Shown: positions 1 to 8,921, counted from the first letter of the stretch. The stretch: 64,000 bases of DNA from Microbacterium sp. MYb45 (GCF_002979655.1 NZ_PCPG01000001.1:682001-746000), one strand, 5' to 3'. Program-made: numbers and translations. Notes: generated by a model from the sequence alone, not told the origin.

Positions 1-309
1 TTCCGTGCGCGGCTGATGAATTCGATGTGGACGCTGTCGACGATGGTCGGCGCCTCTGTCGCGCAGCTGACGCAGGGCACACTGGTCGCACAGCTCGGGT
101 TCGGCGACATCGTCTTCCCGCACCCGCTGTTCGCCGGCGACACCCTTTATACCGAGAGCGTCATCGTCGACAAGCGGCTGTCGTCCTCACGTCCGGGCCA
201 GGGCATCGTGAAGATCGCGCACACCGGACGCAATCAGGACGACACGGTCGTGGCGACCGCGGTGCGGTCCGTCCTCGTCCACTGCCTCTCGGAAGGACTC
301 GACAAGTGA
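1..309 (+). CDS. MaoC-like hot-dog dehydratase, 3' part only
   Basis: The reading frame is open from the first base, so the gene begins outside the window; only about 102 C-terminal residues are present. The motif FPHPLFAGDTLY is the typical loop after the hot-dog helix in MaoC-type (R)-specific enoyl-CoA hydratases, where the substrate acyl-CoA binds. The catalytic Asp/His segment lies upstream and cannot be checked. The stop codon overlaps the GTG of the following CitE-like lyase by four bases, which implies one transcript. MaoC plus CitE pairs are typical of acyl-CoA lyase pathways (mesaconyl- or citramalyl-CoA type), so a C4-C5 dicarboxyl-CoA role is a reasonable guess but not shown. Confidence 0.75.
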   Translation, partial: FRARLMNSMWTLSTMVGASVAQLTQGTLVAQLGFGDIVFPHPLFAGDTLYTESVIVDKRLSSSRPGQGIVKIAHTGRNQDDTVVATAVRSVLVHCLSEGLDK

Positions 310-1112
310 CTTTCGCTCTCGGGCCGGCCCTTCTGTTCTGCCCCGCGGATCGACCGGAGCGCTTCCGCAAGGCGCTGGACCGGGCGGACGCGATCATCCT
401 CGACCTCGAAGATGCCGTCCTCCCCGAGGGGAAGGCCGTGGCGCGCCGAAATGTGATCGATGCAGACATCGACGCCGCGCGGGTCATCGTGCGCGTGAAC
501 GCGCCAGGCACCGAAGCGTTCACGGCCGATCTCGACGCACTCGCCGCGACGGACTTCCACACGGTGATGGTGGCGAAGACAGAGAGCGCCGAGAGCCTCG
601 ATGCGTTCGACCAGCGGTACTCGCTGATCGCGCTGTGCGAGACCGCGCGCGGCATCCATGCGGCCGACCGGATCGCCGCGCACCCCCGGGTGACCGCGAT
701 GATGTGGGGCGCAGAGGATCTCGTGGCCTCTCTCGGCGGAACCTCATCACGGAATACGGAGGGTGGCTATCGCGATATCGCCCGGTACGCCCGTGCTCGT
801 GTCCTCCTCGAGTCCGGCGCGCACGGCAAAGCGGCCATCGACGCGGTGCACATCGACATCGACGACGCCGAGGGGCTGCAGCGCGAGGCGATGGACGCCG
901 CCGCCTCGGGGTTCCAAGCCACGGCCTGCATCCATCCGAACCAGGTGACGGCGATCAGGGCTGCGTATCGGCCGGACGACCATGCGGTGACTTGGGCGCG
1001 GGCGGTGCTCGCGGCTGCGGCCACGGAACGCGGCGTGTTCCTCTTCGAGGGACGGATGATCGACGAACCGGTGCTTCGGCACGCGCGATCGGTCGTCACC
1101 CGCGTCAGCTGA
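306..1112 (+). CDS. HpcH/HpaI family CitE-like acyl-CoA lyase
   Basis: A 268-residue TIM-barrel lyase. The N-terminal LFCPADRPERF and the metal-binding IILDLEDAV are the CitE signature; WGAEDLVASLGG and CIHPNQV near the C-terminus are further conserved blocks. Members cleave or form a C-C bond in 3-hydroxyacyl-CoA thioesters such as citramalyl-CoA, beta-methylmalyl-CoA or malyl-CoA, using Mg2+. The start is the GTG at 306, which overlaps the stop of the MaoC gene (GTGA). In-frame sequence upstream of this GTG lies inside the MaoC gene and is not protein-like. The gene stops one base before the convergent phosphatase. Exact substrate is not readable from sequence. Confidence 0.85.
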   Translation: MTFALGPALLFCPADRPERFRKALDRADAIILDLEDAVLPEGKAVARRNVIDADIDAARVIVRVNAPGTEAFTADLDALAATDFHTVMVAKTESAESLDAFDQRYSLIALCETARGIHAADRIAAHPRVTAMMWGAEDLVASLGGTSSRNTEGGYRDIARYARARVLLESGAHGKAAIDAVHIDIDDAEGLQREAMDAAASGFQATACIHPNQVTAIRAAYRPDDHAVTWARAVLAAAATERGVFLFEGRMIDEPVLRHARSVVTRVS

Positions 1113-1700
1113 TCAGAGGACCTTCGACTCCTCGAGGAGTCGAAGGTAACCGGGTGCCGCCACGAAGCGGTGTGCGGACCCGTTGCGCAGGACCTCCCCG
1201 TCGCGGGGAAGCGTCCCGCCGGAGACATGATCGATCACAGCGCGGATGACGCCGCCGTGTGCCACCACGAGCACCGATTCCGCTTGCGGGGCCGAGCGGC
1301 GCCGCGCTTCACGGGCTATCGAGTGGAGCGCAGCGATGGCACGCTCGCCGACCTGCTCCAGGGACTCCGCGCCCGGAACCTCGGCGTGCCAGTCGCCGTA
1401 CGTCGAGATGTAGTCCTCGACGAGCATGCCTTCACCGTCGCCGAACTCGCGCTCCCGGATGTCGGGAATGACACCGACCACCTCGAGTCCGAGCCTGTCG
1501 GCGATGATCTCGGCCGTCTCCTTGGCGCGCAGCAGCGGACTGGTGTACACCGCGTGATGCGTGCTGGCGGCGAGGGTCTCGGCTGCCCTCCGCGCGTCTT
1601 CTCGCCCGGTCTCGTTCAGCGGGATGTCGGTCGAACCCTGGATTCGTCGAGCGAGGTTCCAATCGGTCTGGCCATGGCGGATGAGGGTGAGGTGGGTCAC
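1113..1700 (-). CDS. Histidine phosphatase (phosphoglycerate mutase-like)
   Basis: 195 residues of the branch-1 histidine phosphatase family. LIRHGQTDWN at residues 6-15 gives the catalytic His9 in the RHG motif; VAHGGVIRAV carries the second catalytic histidine, and EREFGDGEG is the usual central loop. It hydrolyses a phosphomonoester through a phosphohistidine; the substrate (phosphosugar, phosphoglycerate or alpha-ribazole-phosphate like) cannot be named. The GTG start at 1700 overlaps the sirtuin stop by four bases (GTGA), so the two are translated as a coupled pair. A longer frame upstream is arginine-rich shadow inside the sirtuin gene. Confidence 0.85.
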   Translation of the reverse strand: MTHLTLIRHGQTDWNLARRIQGSTDIPLNETGREDARRAAETLAASTHHAVYTSPLLRAKETAEIIADRLGLEVVGVIPDIREREFGDGEGMLVEDYISTYGDWHAEVPGAESLEQVGERAIAALHSIAREARRRSAPQAESVLVVAHGGVIRAVIDHVSGGTLPRDGEVLRNGSAHRFVAAPGYLRLLEESKVL

Positions 1701-2536
1701 GAGAGAAGTTCCTGGAGTGCGGGGAGCACGTCGCTGGTGCCTGCGGCGATGGTGACATCGGCCCAGGCATCCGCACGCGTCGGCTCGCGATTGACGATGA
1801 TCAGAGGGATGTTGCGGCGGCGGGCCCGCTCGACCAGCCGCACGCCGGAGTTCACGACGAGCGAGGAGCCGGCGACGATGAGGGCGGAGCTGGAGCGAAG
1901 CAGCGACTCTGCCGCACGGAAGCGGTCCAGCGGGACATACTCTCCGAAGAAGACGACATCGGGTTTCAGCATCCCGCCGCACACCGTGCACACCGGGACG
2001 ATGAACCCCTCGGTGGATTCGGGGAGGACGTCGCCGTCTGGGGCGAGTGCCACATTCTCCGGAATGGTGATCCAGGGGTTTCGCTCCTCGATCTGCACCG
2101 CGATGTCACGGCGATCGAAGACCTGGCCGCACTGCAGGCAGAAGACGCGACGCATCGTGCCGTGCACCTCGATCACGTGCGAACTCCCGGCGCGCAGATG
2201 GAGTCCGTCGACGTTCTGGGTGATGACGCCCGAGACGTTCCCGGCAGCCTCGAGCTGTGCGACCGCGAGGTGACCGGCGTTGGGCTCTGCTCGCGCGAAA
2301 GCACGCCAGCCGAGGTGGCCACCGACCCAATAACGTCGTCGTGCCGCCTCGTCGCCCAAGTAGGTCTGGATCGTCATCGGGTCGCTGCGGGTTCTGGCGC
2401 CCTCTCCGCGGTACGCGGGTATCCCCGAGTCAGTGGAGATGCCGGCGCCTGTCAAGAGGGCGATGCGCCTGTCACGCAGCAGCTCGGCGGCGTGGGCGAT
2501 GGCGGCCGACAGCTCGGCGGTGTTCGAGACGCTCAC
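1697..2536 (-). CDS. Sirtuin-family NAD-dependent protein deacylase
   Basis: 279 residues with every sirtuin landmark: GAGISTDSGIPAYRG for NAD binding near residue 30, TQNVDGLH, the catalytic His in EVHGT, and two zinc Cys pairs (CLQC and CTVC). The ending GSSLVVNSGVRLV and IVNREPT form the rest of the Rossmann NAD pocket. It removes acyl groups from lysines, giving nicotinamide and O-acyl-ADP-ribose. GTG start preceded by GAGGAGG five bases upstream. It heads a two-gene unit with the histidine phosphatase and is divergent from the SpoU methyltransferase. Class assignment (deacetylase or longer-chain deacylase) is open. Confidence 0.9.
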   Translation of the reverse strand: MSVSNTAELSAAIAHAAELLRDRRIALLTGAGISTDSGIPAYRGEGARTRSDPMTIQTYLGDEAARRRYWVGGHLGWRAFARAEPNAGHLAVAQLEAAGNVSGVITQNVDGLHLRAGSSHVIEVHGTMRRVFCLQCGQVFDRRDIAVQIEERNPWITIPENVALAPDGDVLPESTEGFIVPVCTVCGGMLKPDVVFFGEYVPLDRFRAAESLLRSSSALIVAGSSLVVNSGVRLVERARRRNIPLIIVNREPTRADAWADVTIAAGTSDVLPALQELLS

Positions 2537-2651
2537 AGGACCTCCTCGAGCGAGTCTACGGCGTGGCGAGATGCGACGGACTCAGCGAGCAGCTCGTCGA
2601 CGGCGCACGGTGCGTCGGAGCGGGGGTGCGAGCAGTGGCAGAGTGGGACGC

Positions 2652-3452
2652 ATGCGACTGGTGCCTGTGACCGATGCCGACGATCCGCGCCTCGACGACT
2701 ACCGCGGGCTCACCGACACGGCGCTGCGCACCATCCGTGAACCGGCGGGCGGGCTGTACATCGCGGAGTCGACGAAGGTCATCGCCCGTGCGGTGGCAGC
2801 CGGGCATCGTCCGCGCTCTGTGCTGGTGCAGGAGCGCCGCGTGGAGGACATCCGTGGAATCGTCGGCGATCTCGACGTGCCCGTGTACGTCGTCCCTGAC
2901 GATGTGGCGGAATCGGTGACCGGTTTCGCCGTGCACCGTGGCACGATCGCGTCGATGCACCGCCCGGAGCTGCCGACGGTTCGAGACGTGATCGACGGCG
3001 CCTCCGTCGTGCTCATCCTCGAGAACATCGGCGATCACACGAACGTCGGTGCCGCGTTCCGTGCGGCAGCCGGTCTCGGCGCCGATGCCGTTCTGGTGTC
3101 ACCGGGCGGGGCGGATCCACTGTATCGGCGCAGCGTACGGGTGAGCATGGGGACGGTCTTCCAGGTTCCGTGGACGCGGATCACCGATTGGGATACAGCC
3201 GTCGAAGACCTCCATGCCGCGCATTTCGACATCGCAGCGCTGGCTCTGCGCGACGATGCGGTGACACTCGACGCCTACGTCGCCGACCGCCCCGAGCGCG
3301 TCGCCCTCGTCATGGGTTCGGAGGGCGACGGTCTCTCCCGCACGGTGATCGACAGCGCAGACACCGTCGTCACGATTCCGATGTCCGGTGGTGTCGACTC
3401 GCTCAACGTCGCCTCTGCAGCAGCCGTGGCGCTGTGGGCGGTGAAGGGCTGA
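2652..3452 (+). CDS. SpoU/TrmH-type RNA 2'-O-methyltransferase
   Basis: 266 residues. The C-terminal SPOUT domain shows the three motifs: ILENIGDHTNVGAAFR (motif 1), VMGSEGDGLS (motif 2) and IPMSGGVDSLNVASAA (motif 3, the trefoil knot that binds SAM). The N-terminal hundred residues form the substrate-binding domain typical of TrmH/TsnR relatives. It methylates a ribose 2'-OH in tRNA or rRNA; which site cannot be told. ATG at 2652 was chosen because the upstream frame overlaps the divergent sirtuin. A weak -10 (CAGAGT, 2639-2644) lies seven bases upstream, compatible with a leaderless start. It converges on the GDSL esterase with seven bases between stops. Confidence 0.87.
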   Translation: MRLVPVTDADDPRLDDYRGLTDTALRTIREPAGGLYIAESTKVIARAVAAGHRPRSVLVQERRVEDIRGIVGDLDVPVYVVPDDVAESVTGFAVHRGTIASMHRPELPTVRDVIDGASVVLILENIGDHTNVGAAFRAAAGLGADAVLVSPGGADPLYRRSVRVSMGTVFQVPWTRITDWDTAVEDLHAAHFDIAALALRDDAVTLDAYVADRPERVALVMGSEGDGLSRTVIDSADTVVTIPMSGGVDSLNVASAAAVALWAVKG

Positions 3453-3459
3453 CCCCGGG

Positions 3460-4287
3460 TCAGTCCCGCGGCGGAAGGATGATCGGCGAGGGCTCAGGGC
3501 GCTTCGCTGCCAGGTTGTCGCCCGACGACTGGTGCCGCAGTCGACGAAGCACCCAGGGCATCAGGTGCTCGCGCGCCCACCCGAGGTCTTCGGATCGGGC
3601 CTCGCGCCAGGTCCGCAGCGGGTACGGCTCGGGCTGCATGGCCTCGAGGTCGTTCGGGACGTTCAGGGCACGGAGCGCCATGCGTGCGACCTCGTGGTGG
3701 CCGAGCGCGTTGTAGTGCAACCGGTCGTCGTCGAAGAACCGCATGTCCTGCACGACCTTGAGCGCCCACTGGTCCGCGACGATGCAGTCGTGGCGCTCGG
3801 CGATCGCGCGGACGTTCTCGTTGTAGATGGCCACCTTGCCGCGGAAGGCGCGGAAAACCGGCGTGAAACCGGTGTCGATGCCCGTGAAAAGGAGGACGGC
3901 CGCTCCCGTCGATGACAGCCGCGCCACGGCATCCTCGAGCTGACTCGCGATGGCGTCGGGGTCGGTGCCCGGGCGGATCACATCGTTGCCCCCGGCACAG
4001 ATCGAGACGAGGTCGGGACGCAGCGCGACGGCCGGTTCGATCTGCTCGGCGACGATCTGCGCGATGAGCTTCCCGCGGACGGCGAGATTCGCGTAGGCGA
4101 AGTCGTCCACCTGGGCGGCGAGCACCTCTGCCACCCGATCGGCCCAGCCGCGGTGGCTGCCGGGGTGCGCCGGATCCGGGTCTCCGATGCCCTCCGTGAA
4201 CGAGTCTCCGGTGGCGACGAAACGGCGCCACGGGTGTGCGGTCTCGTTGGGGATGTACGGGGTCCGAGTCGAATCCTGGTCGGTCAT
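3460..4287 (-). CDS. SGNH/GDSL-family esterase
   Basis: 275 residues. Block I GDSFTEGIGD supplies the nucleophilic serine, NLAVRGK and GGNDV give the Gly and Asn of the oxyanion hole, and DRLHYNALGH carries the Asp-x-x-His pair of the triad. No signal peptide, so it acts in the cytoplasm. These enzymes hydrolyse esters or thioesters of broad type; no substrate is implied. The ATG at 4287 has AAGGAG ahead of it, and a -10 (TAGGCT, 4344-4349) predicts a leader of about 50 bases. A second member of the same subfamily sits at 35918-36673, sharing the GDSFTEG and LAIRGK/LAVRGK blocks and a similar C-terminal tail. Confidence 0.87.
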   Translation of the reverse strand: MTDQDSTRTPYIPNETAHPWRRFVATGDSFTEGIGDPDPAHPGSHRGWADRVAEVLAAQVDDFAYANLAVRGKLIAQIVAEQIEPAVALRPDLVSICAGGNDVIRPGTDPDAIASQLEDAVARLSSTGAAVLLFTGIDTGFTPVFRAFRGKVAIYNENVRAIAERHDCIVADQWALKVVQDMRFFDDDRLHYNALGHHEVARMALRALNVPNDLEAMQPEPYPLRTWREARSEDLGWAREHLMPWVLRRLRHQSSGDNLAAKRPEPSPIILPPRD

Positions 4288-4343
4288 CCAGCTCTCCTTC
4301 GCGAACGTCTGCCGAGGCGGCGGTGGCCGCAGCGCAGTGACCG

Positions 4344-4349
4344 AGCCTA
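4344..4349 (-). promoter_or_regulatory. -10 element for the GDSL esterase
   Basis: On the minus strand this reads TAGGCT, a good TANNNT match. It would start transcription near 4337, giving a leader of about 50 bases that contains the AAGGAG ribosome site. No clear -35 was found. Confidence 0.4.
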
Positions 4350-4422
4350 CTCGCACGCGCCGGCCCGAGGGAGGGGCGCGCGCGAGAAGCGCGGCACGTG
4401 CGCCAGTGTCCGCAGCACCGAT

Positions 4423-4428
4423 TATCGT
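4423..4428 (+). promoter_or_regulatory. -10 element, leaderless start of the helicase gene
   Basis: TATCGT followed after seven bases by the ATG at 4436. This places the transcription start at or next to the start codon, so the ATG rather than the upstream GTG at 4427 (which lies within the -10) is the likely first codon. Confidence 0.5.
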
Positions 4429-4435
4429 GGAGTCG

Positions 4436-6178
4436 ATGCTCTCTCCGTCCTTTCCCCAGCGTGCCCCTTGGGGAACCGCAAGCAAGCTGCGCGCCTGGCA
4501 ACAGGAGGCGCTGGAACAGTACTTCGAAGCCGATCAGCGAGACTTCCTCGTCGCGGCGACACCCGGTGCAGGCAAGACCACCTTCGCCCTCACCCTCGCG
4601 GTCGAGCTCATGCGCATCGGCGAAGTGAACCGCATCATCGTGGTGGCGCCGACCGAGCACCTCAAGACACAGTGGGCGGATGCGGCGGCTCGCGTGCACA
4701 TCCGGCTCGACCCGCGATTCCGCAACAGCGACTGGGCGCCGGCACGTCACTACCACGGTGCCGTCGTCACCTACGCGCAGGTGGCTGCGAAGTCGTCCGT
4801 GCATCGGCATCTGACGGAAGACGCCAAGACACTCGTGGTGCTCGACGAGGTCCATCACGGTGGGGACGCGCTGAGCTGGGGCGACGCCATCCGCGACGCC
4901 TATGGCCCCGCGAAACGCCGACTGCTGCTCTCCGGAACGCCGTTCCGCAGCGACACAGCGCCGATCCCGTTCGTGGAGTACCACCCCGACGAATCCGGCG
5001 CACGCGTCTCGCGCACCGACTACAACTACGGCTACGGCCGTGCCCTCGCCGACGGGGTCGTGCGTCCCGTGCTCTTCCACATGTACGCGGGCAAGATGCG
5101 CTGGCGCACCACCACCGGCGATGAACTCGAGACGCACCTCGGCCAGGACAACACGAAGGACGTGACGTCGCAGGCCTGGCGCACGGCGCTCGACCCCGAA
5201 GGCGAGTGGATGCCGGCCGTGCTGTCGGCCGCAGATCGCCGCCTCACCGAGATCCGCCACCATGTTCCGGACGCCGGCGGCCTCGTGCTCGCCACCGATC
5301 AGACGGTCGCGCGCGCGTACGCGAAGATCCTGCACAGCATCACGGGGCAGCAGCCGACGATCGTGCTCTCCGATGACGCGACCGCTTCCGAGCGGATCGA
5401 GAAGTTCAGCGCGAACGACTCCCGCTGGATGGTCGCGGTCCGCATGGTGTCAGAGGGTGTCGACGTGCCGCGTCTCGCCGTCGGCGTGTATGCCACGTCG
5501 TCCTCCACACCACTCTTCTTCGCCCAGGCGATCGGACGATTCGTGCGGGCCCGTCGTCGGGGCGAAGCCGCCAGCGTGTTCCTGCCACAGGTGCCCGTGC
5601 TCATGGGTCTGGCGAACGAGATGGACAAGCAGCGAGACCATGCGCTCGACCGGCAGTCCAAAGAAGAAGACGGACTCGACGACTCCCTGCTCGAAAGCGC
5701 CAACCGCGAAGAGGAGACTTCGGATGCGCTGACGCAGGAGTTCAGCTACCAGGCGCTCTCCTCGGTCGCGCACTTCGACCGCGTCGTCTTCGAGGGCCAG
5801 GAGTTCGGCCAGCTGGCTGAGCCCGGCACCCCCGAGGAGGAGGAGTTCATCGGTTTCCCGGGTCTTCTCGAACCCGAGCACGTGCACGAGCTGCTCATGC
5901 AGCGCCAGTCGCGACAGTCCCGGTTGAGAGAGGCGCGCGAGGCGTCCACCGGGCCGACGGAGACGACGACGCTTCCGCCGCCCCTCCATCGCACCCTCAA
6001 GGAGCAGCGTCAGCTCCTGAACAGTCTGGTGGGCCTCTATGCCCGGCAGAGAGGCGAGCCGCACGGAGCGGTGCATGCCGAGCTCCGACGTATCTGCGGC
6101 GGACCGGCGGTGGCGCAGGCGACCGTGACACAGCTGCAGTCGCGTATCGAGGTCCTGCGCAAGCGCGTACGCTCCTGA
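4436..6178 (+). CDS. Superfamily 2 DEAD/DEAH-type helicase
   Basis: 580 residues. RecA domain 1 has Q-like region LRAWQQEAL, Walker A ATPGAGKTT near residue 43, DEVHHGGD as Walker B and LSGTPFRSD as motif III. RecA domain 2 holds ATDQTVARAYA, MVSEGVDVPRL and motif VI QAIGRFVRARR. The layout is that of UvrB/XPB/type III restriction-like helicases that move along DNA; the C-terminal 150 residues are acidic then charged helical and unassigned. No nuclease or methyltransferase partner is adjacent, so it looks like a stand-alone housekeeping helicase of actinobacteria. The longer upstream frame overlaps the divergent esterase and is rejected. Confidence 0.85.
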   Translation: MLSPSFPQRAPWGTASKLRAWQQEALEQYFEADQRDFLVAATPGAGKTTFALTLAVELMRIGEVNRIIVVAPTEHLKTQWADAAARVHIRLDPRFRNSDWAPARHYHGAVVTYAQVAAKSSVHRHLTEDAKTLVVLDEVHHGGDALSWGDAIRDAYGPAKRRLLLSGTPFRSDTAPIPFVEYHPDESGARVSRTDYNYGYGRALADGVVRPVLFHMYAGKMRWRTTTGDELETHLGQDNTKDVTSQAWRTALDPEGEWMPAVLSAADRRLTEIRHHVPDAGGLVLATDQTVARAYAKILHSITGQQPTIVLSDDATASERIEKFSANDSRWMVAVRMVSEGVDVPRLAVGVYATSSSTPLFFAQAIGRFVRARRRGEAASVFLPQVPVLMGLANEMDKQRDHALDRQSKEEDGLDDSLLESANREEETSDALTQEFSYQALSSVAHFDRVVFEGQEFGQLAEPGTPEEEEFIGFPGLLEPEHVHELLMQRQSRQSRLREAREASTGPTETTTLPPPLHRTLKEQRQLLNSLVGLYARQRGEPHGAVHAELRRICGGPAVAQATVTQLQSRIEVLRKRVRS

Positions 6179-6273
6179 GCGATCGTCTGCCGGCCTTGTT
6201 CGGCGGCCGTGCTTCGGATCCCCGAAATGCTGTCAATCCGCGTCTGAGCGCGGTCGCGTCGAGCCTCCGAGGC

Positions 6274-6279
6274 TAGCGT
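6274..6279 (+). promoter_or_regulatory. -10 element for the VIT-family transporter
   Basis: TAGCGT; predicted start near 6286 gives a leader of about 38 bases containing GGAGG before the ATG at 6324. Confidence 0.35.
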
Positions 6280-6323
6280 TGAACGGTTGCCCTCGCATCG
6301 GGCACCGGACACCTGGAGGATCC

Positions 6324-7421
6324 ATGACAGCGCCTGCTGCCGCCGACCCGACCCCTGCTGATCGCAAGCGATGGGCCCGCTACCTCGTCGAGGAACGCGC
6401 CGAGGGCGCCGTGTATCAGAAGCTCGCGGCACGCCGCACGGGGGAGGAGCGGGAGATCCTCCTGAGGCTCGCAGACGCCGAGCGCCGCCACGAGCAGCAC
6501 TGGCTCGACCTTCTCGGGGCCGAGCCCGCACGGTTGCCGCGCGCCGGCTTCCGCTCCCGGCTGCTCGGCTGGATGGCGGGCCGCTTCGGGTCCATCTTCG
6601 TGCTCGCGCTCGCGCAGAGCGCCGAGGCGCGCTCGCCCTACGATTCCGAGCAGTACGCGACCCCGGCGATGCGCGCCGACGAGAAGGTGCACTACGAGGT
6701 CGTCCGCGGACTCGCCGCGCGGGGGCGGAGGCGGCTCTCGGGGTCGTTCCGCGCCGCCGTCTTCGGCGCCAACGACGGTCTCGTGAGCAACCTCGCGCTG
6801 GTGCTCGGCATCGGTGCGACCGGGGTCAGTTCCGGATTCGTCCTCTTCAGCGGCATCGCCGGGCTGTTGGCCGGCGCGCTGTCGATGGGGGCGGGGGAGT
6901 TCGTGTCGGTGCGTTCGCAGCGCGAGCTGCTGGCCGCGACAGAGGCGAATGAGGACGCTCATGCTGCAGCCCGCGACCTCGACATCGATGAGAACGAACT
7001 CGCGCTCGTGTATCGGGCGCGTGGCATGGATCAGGAGGAATCGCTGTCGCGCGCGCGACGCATCGTCGCGGCGGCGCAGGCGGGCGTCAGCCGTGCGGCG
7101 ACCGGGCCTGTGAACATCCAGGCTGGAGGCGATCACGAGATCGTCGGAAGCGATTGGACGGCGGCGATCTCGAGCTTCCTGCTGTTCGCCTCAGGCGCGA
7201 TCATCCCGGTCCTGCCCTGGATCTTCGGGCTCCACGGCACGGCCGCGATCATCGTCGCCCTGGTCCTGGTCGGTGTCGCACTGCTGAGCACCGGCGCGAT
7301 GGTGGGCGTCCTCTCGGGCGGCCCGCCCCTGCGCCGCGCCCTCCGTCAGCTCGCGATCGGGTTCGGCGCCGCAGCCATCACGTACGTGCTCGGTCTCGTG
7401 TTCGGTGTCGGCACAGCCTAA
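6324..7421 (+). CDS. VIT1/CCC1 family Fe/Mn transporter with ferritin-like N-terminal domain
   Basis: 365 residues in two parts. The first 140 residues form a rubrerythrin-like helical bundle with metal-type motifs (LAARRTGEEREILL, ERRHEQHW). The second part is the VIT1 transporter: FGANDGLVSNLALVLG, GAGEFVSVRSQRE in the first half and paired hydrophobic helices at the C-terminus. Such fusions are thought to sense or buffer iron in the cytoplasm and export Fe2+ or Mn2+ by proton exchange. ATG at 6324 has GGAGG upstream. It stands alone between the helicase and the convergent DUF1254 gene. Direction and metal are inferred from the family, not visible here. Confidence 0.87.
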   Translation: MTAPAAADPTPADRKRWARYLVEERAEGAVYQKLAARRTGEEREILLRLADAERRHEQHWLDLLGAEPARLPRAGFRSRLLGWMAGRFGSIFVLALAQSAEARSPYDSEQYATPAMRADEKVHYEVVRGLAARGRRRLSGSFRAAVFGANDGLVSNLALVLGIGATGVSSGFVLFSGIAGLLAGALSMGAGEFVSVRSQRELLAATEANEDAHAAARDLDIDENELALVYRARGMDQEESLSRARRIVAAAQAGVSRAATGPVNIQAGGDHEIVGSDWTAAISSFLLFASGAIIPVLPWIFGLHGTAAIIVALVLVGVALLSTGAMVGVLSGGPPLRRALRQLAIGFGAAAITYVLGLVFGVGTA

Positions 7422-7436
7422 GGGGCGTGCGCGGAC

Positions 7437-8777
7437 TCACCCCTCCACACGATTGATCGCGGGGACCGTGTAGCGGCGGTCGAGAACGGCGGGATCGGGC
7501 TCGTACATCCGCATCACCGGCCGGAAGTCTCCGGCCGGTGCGGGAAGCCAGTTGGCCGCCGCCGTCGCGTCTTCGGGTCGCGCATGGCTGATCGTGATGG
7601 TGAGAGCGCCTTCCGCATCGCGGACCAGGCCCGCGGTCCTGTCGCCGATCGAGTACCGCGCGATGGGATTCTCCACCAGGTAGAACTCCGGAACTGAGTA
7701 CATCGTCAATGACCAGAAGGCGGACACGGGCGGCTCGGGGTCCAGACGCAGCGTGTATGTCCGGGCACCGGTGAGCTGATCTCCGCGGTCGTCGACGTAC
7801 GTCATGATGTACGCCGCTTCGTACGGGTGGTTGCCCCATAGACCGCCGAGCGCGGCAGCTGCGCGTTCGGCGATTCGTAGTTCGGGGTCGGTCATCTTGA
7901 AGCGGTCGTCATCCAGGGCACCGACCTCGAAGTAGTCGAGGTTGTAGTCGAAGGCGTGGAAGGTGAGCTTCCAGCCGTTCTCTTCCGGGCTGGAGCCGTG
8001 CGTCAGGATCGTATGGAGGGTCTCCTTGGCGGCGTCCATGTCGCCGACCAGGCGCGCGGCGTCGGAGAGCGGCATCGACGCATAAGGTGATGCGCCCCGC
8101 ACGGCGATCCCCGTAGAGGCAAGCGAGTCCTGCAACGGACGATCACGCTGTGCGGGTGGGAACTGCTGCGACCAGACGCGGAGCTTCTCGAGGAAGAGCG
8201 CGCTCCCTGGCACGTCGGGATCCGGGATGGCAAGGCCTGCAGGAACGGCATCAGGATCTCGCGGCGTCAGCGTCGTGGCGTCCTGGAGTGCGTGTACTTC
8301 GGGGAGCTCGTGATCACCGCTCACTGCCCAGCGTCCGACTATCGAGGCGATCGTCGTCGGGAATCGGATCACGACCGTATCTCCGGCGTCGCCGGTCCAG
8401 GACGGCGGAACGAGGAGGAACGTCCCCGCGCCCGTTCCGGTCGCGCGATGTCCGACGTAGGCGAAGTTGTTCGTCCATGCGTCGACGAACTGGAGGACGT
8501 AGTAGCGGCCGGCAGTGTCAGGGACCTGCAGCTCGACCGGGCCGACACTGAGGTCGACCTGCGCCATCGAGTACAGCGTGTCGTTGTTGATCGTGACGAA
8601 CGTATCGGCCGGCCCTGCGAGCGTCCGAGCGTGGCTGAAGGTGTTGAACCGGGCGGCGGGGTTGGCGCCGACTCCGGTCGTCGTGTATCGCGTGACCTGA
8701 TCGAGGTTGAACACGAGCGGAAACCCGTAAAGGTAGGCCTGGGTAATCGTCGATCGATCGGCATCGAGGGCTGTCAT
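7437..8777 (-). CDS. DUF1254/DUF1214 domain protein
   Basis: 446 residues. The N-terminal part (YLYGFPLVFNLDQVTRYTT, NNDTLYSMAQVDLS, GRYYVLQFVDAWTNN) is DUF1254; the C-terminal part (YEAAYIMTYVD, FWSLTMYSVPEFYLVENP, the closing NWLPAPAGDFRPVMRMYEP) is DUF1214. The fold is a paired beta-sandwich; the biochemical role of this widespread family is not known. No signal peptide is visible, unlike many homologues, so it may be cytoplasmic. The ATG at 8777 lies seven bases after a TAGCCT -10 and is taken as a leaderless start; sixteen extra in-frame codons upstream are ignored. Confidence 0.85.
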   Translation of the reverse strand: MTALDADRSTITQAYLYGFPLVFNLDQVTRYTTTGVGANPAARFNTFSHARTLAGPADTFVTINNDTLYSMAQVDLSVGPVELQVPDTAGRYYVLQFVDAWTNNFAYVGHRATGTGAGTFLLVPPSWTGDAGDTVVIRFPTTIASIVGRWAVSGDHELPEVHALQDATTLTPRDPDAVPAGLAIPDPDVPGSALFLEKLRVWSQQFPPAQRDRPLQDSLASTGIAVRGASPYASMPLSDAARLVGDMDAAKETLHTILTHGSSPEENGWKLTFHAFDYNLDYFEVGALDDDRFKMTDPELRIAERAAAALGGLWGNHPYEAAYIMTYVDDRGDQLTGARTYTLRLDPEPPVSAFWSLTMYSVPEFYLVENPIARYSIGDRTAGLVRDAEGALTITISHARPEDATAAANWLPAPAGDFRPVMRMYEPDPAVLDRRYTVPAINRVEG

Positions 8778-8784
8778 GCGGATC

Positions 8785-8790
8785 AGGCTA
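8785..8790 (-). promoter_or_regulatory. -10 element, leaderless DUF1254 gene
   Basis: Minus-strand TAGCCT seven bases before the ATG at 8777. Confidence 0.5.
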
Positions 8791-8877
8791 TCCAGAGCCG
8801 TTCGCGTGCAGGGGGAGGAGATCATCCCCCTCGGATGAGGTCACTCGTGCGTTACCTCGCGTCGCGTGCGGACAAAG

Positions 8878-8914
8878 AAGAAGGCCCCGGATCTGTGGGA
8901 TCCGGGGCCTTCTT
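8878..8914 (-). terminator. Rho-independent-type terminator of tRNA-Leu(GAG)
   Basis: A perfect 16-base-pair inverted repeat with a five-base loop. On the minus strand it follows the 3' end of the tRNA by seven bases and is followed by TTCTTCTTTG-like pyrimidine-rich bases that start within the stem. It sits between the tRNA and the divergent start region of nothing else, so it most likely ends the tRNA transcript and insulates the DUF1254 promoter downstream. Confidence 0.7.
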
Positions 8915-8921
8915 TTACCTG

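Noticed and set aside
3449..3463. Small palindrome CTGACCC-C-GGGTCAG over two convergent stops
   Set aside because: Only seven base pairs with a one-base loop, too small for a terminator; likely chance overlap of two TGA codons.
3494..5335. A 613-codon minus-strand frame spanning the esterase and helicase
   Set aside because: Covers two well-supported genes in other frames and has no family features.
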